NCBI GenBank assembly: GCA_023255955.1
Contig: JAGDWD010000006.1
Coordinates: 62,001-126,000, forward strand
From: Desulfurococcales archaeon
GTDB taxonomy: Archaea > Thermoproteota > Thermoprotei_A > Sulfolobales > NBVN01
Direction of reading: 5' to 3'
Length of the DNA: 64,000 nt
Of this stretch, positions 62,895 through 64,000 are shown one piece after another (position 1 is the first letter of the stretch; each line of letters starts with the position of its first letter). The notes beneath the pieces were generated by a model that ran no database searches, was not told where the DNA came from, and saw nothing but the letters and a program-made list of their open reading frames with translations. The position numbers and the translations under genes are program-made.

Positions 62895-63031
62895 TTCACG
62901 TCCCAGATACTACTGAAGCATATATTAATTTCCTTTTCTGTATTCCCGATCTACGTACAGAGCCTGTTAGGGGTTTCTGCTTAAAGCCAGCTCATCTATA
63001 TGGTCTTAGTAGGTACTCTGGGGCACACTAG

Positions 63032-63547
63032 GTGACGCTGGAGATGCGGGCTACCATACTTATGGAGTTCTCCGGGATCTGCCGCGATAACCCTGTTAGG
63101 TTGATGAGGATGCTTAGAGAAGCTGGTGGGAGGGTTATCTCCTACGATTCCGGGTCTAGAATGCTTATCGGTACCTTAAGACTGACCCCAGCTATCGGGC
63201 AGGTCCTCGATGAGAGAACTAGGGACACCTTGGAAGGTATTTTCAGGGGGCTTGACAGCTGTAGGGTGTGGGCTAGGATAGTCCTAGTAAACTATCGAGC
63301 CGAGATCCTAGGTAGGTTTCAGGTCACGAAGCTAGCCTCCACTAGCGGTGAGGTCCTAATAGTTAAACTCCACAACTTCACGTACGCTCTCTGGGCTGAT
63401 AGGAAATCCGGTAACGCTAGGATGGTACCTATAGGACCACCATCCATGAAGTTACCTGGAGATCTATCAGAGATATCATACCCTTGTGGGGAAGCTTCAG
63501 AGCTAATTCAGAAACTACTGAGTGATCTCACTCATATCTCCGGGTAG
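63032..63547 (+). CDS. Hypothetical protein
   Basis: 171 residues. GTG 63032 start or ATG 63044. The sequence starts RATILMEFSGICRDNPVRLM, followed by alternating strands and helices (GTLRLTPAIGQVLDERTRD, RVWARIVLVNYRAEILGRFQ), and looks like a soluble alpha/beta protein. No family recognised. It converges on the partial taw1 gene. Confidence 0.55.
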   Translation: MTLEMRATILMEFSGICRDNPVRLMRMLREAGGRVISYDSGSRMLIGTLRLTPAIGQVLDERTRDTLEGIFRGLDSCRVWARIVLVNYRAEILGRFQVTKLASTSGEVLIVKLHNFTYALWADRKSGNARMVPIGPPSMKLPGDLSEISYPCGEASELIQKLLSDLTHISG

Positions 63548-63628
63548 GTCTGGACGTCCTCAACGCTCAGTAACTACTCCAAACTTCATGGAGTGTTTAG
63601 GAGGGTTTCTCGAACTATCCTGGATACC

Positions 63629-64000
63629 CTACCGGTACTCTTCTACGTACTTCTCGCCTTCAACATCAACTTCATCCCAGGCCTTAGGACATCCCTTACC
63701 GTACCGGATGGTCGGTTTTTCGAGCTTCGTTAGTAGGGCTACCCTAGATGGTCTAGAGCTTGATGCTAGCTTATAGCCTGTAGCCTCAGATAACTTCCTA
63801 GCGAAGTCCATTACCTCCTCGTAGCTAGGCATATTACTACGTGTAAGCCTACCTATAGAGGCCCCTACATGCATGTACGCCTTGGGCTCCACGAAGGTCG
63901 GGTTCGCTCTCTCTATTAGCTTAGCGAAGCCCTCCACGTCTCTAGCCCCCATGTTAAAGCCTTTCACTAATGTGATTCGGATTACAGTCCTAGTACTAAG
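63629..64000 (-). CDS. taw1: tRNA 4-demethylwyosine synthase (Taw1/TYW1), C-terminal part
   Basis: The frame is open to the window edge; only the last 120 or so residues are here. TLVKGFNMGARDVEGFAKLI, ANPTFVEPKAYMHVGASIGR and LTRSNMPSYEEVMDFARKL are the end of the radical SAM enzyme that builds the tricyclic base at position 37 of tRNA-Phe. Its substrate, tRNA-Phe(GAA), is encoded 2.2 kb away. The iron-sulfur motif must lie outside the window. Confidence 0.9.
   Translation of the reverse strand, partial: LSTRTVIRITLVKGFNMGARDVEGFAKLIERANPTFVEPKAYMHVGASIGRLTRSNMPSYEEVMDFARKLSEATGYKLASSSRPSRVALLTKLEKPTIRYGKGCPKAWDEVDVEGEKYVEEYR

Overview
The window looks like chromosomal DNA of a thermophilic crenarchaeon (Thermoprotei). 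The evidence is a crenarchaeal-type SSB with an acidic tail, the rpl21e-rpoF-DUF655 cluster, NucS, archaeal UMP kinase, THEP1 NTPase, Pth2, Taw1, class II lysyl-tRNA synthetase, canonical bulge-helix-bulge introns in two tRNA genes, and TATA boxes placed so that several transcripts would be nearly leaderless. The GC content is moderate and I see no CRISPR array, rRNA or replication origin. Genus cannot be fixed from the sequence alone.

Layout. 1-5.6 kb: a dipeptide/oligopeptide ABC transporter (two permeases, two ATPases, then its binding protein), with tRNA-Val(GAC) between them on the other strand. 5.8-14.9 kb: housekeeping genes (lysS, ssb, DUF123 nuclease-like, a small operon ending in pth2, Trm112-like protein, phosphohexomutase, tRNA-Leu(CAG), ferritin-like protein, pyrH, THEP1). 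15-26 kb: a decayed gene, a GT39-type membrane glycosyltransferase, a DHH phosphoesterase, nucS, the trmJ-DUF655-rpoF-rpl21e operon, a family 2 glycosyltransferase, DUF169, and a large membrane-protein gene split by a repeat element. 26-32 kb: broken genes around a second copy of that element, DUF1097, and the PEP-hydrolase-like/UPF0261 pair followed by a third copy. 32-35.4 kb: an iron/cobalamin-type ABC transporter behind a palindromic operator. 35.8-38.9 kb: three tandem GH130 genes. 39-48 kb: HAD hydrolase, orphan DNA adenine methylase, sodium:solute symporter, and a sugar-acid cluster (dehydrogenase, DapA-type aldolase, FGGY kinase, HTH-10 regulator). 48-55.9 kb: copper-type P-ATPase, TusA-like/IscU/cysteine desulfurase, thiM-thiE-thiL-like and a cupin. 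56-64 kb: Cas4-like nuclease beside an unknown protein, a secreted anchored protein, mfnA-type decarboxylase, tRNA-Phe(GAA) with intron, a methyltransferase whose stop codon lies inside that tRNA, a fourth element copy and the partial taw1 gene.

The most interesting signal is a family of four dispersed elements of about 300 bp (25304, 27836, 31599, 62047), all in the same orientation, with no terminal inverted repeat and no clear target duplication. They carry four helices whose arms change together between copies (five compensatory base-pair changes counted by eye), and one copy sits cleanly inside a gene whose reading frame can be rebuilt across it. A second family (10080, 59904, fragment at 35459) shares a terminal CTAG...AACGG motif with the first and has a conserved stop codon at the end of a lost reading frame. 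I infer non-autonomous IS200/IS605-like elements carrying an omega-RNA-like structured RNA, but no transposase or TnpB is present in the window to prove it.

A second theme is that four genes (copA-like, GH130-2, thiE, and the comB relic) have their conserved N-terminus upstream of every ATG/GTG/TTG. Each has an in-frame CTG or ACG at a proper distance from a Shine-Dalgarno sequence, which suggests use of non-standard start codons.
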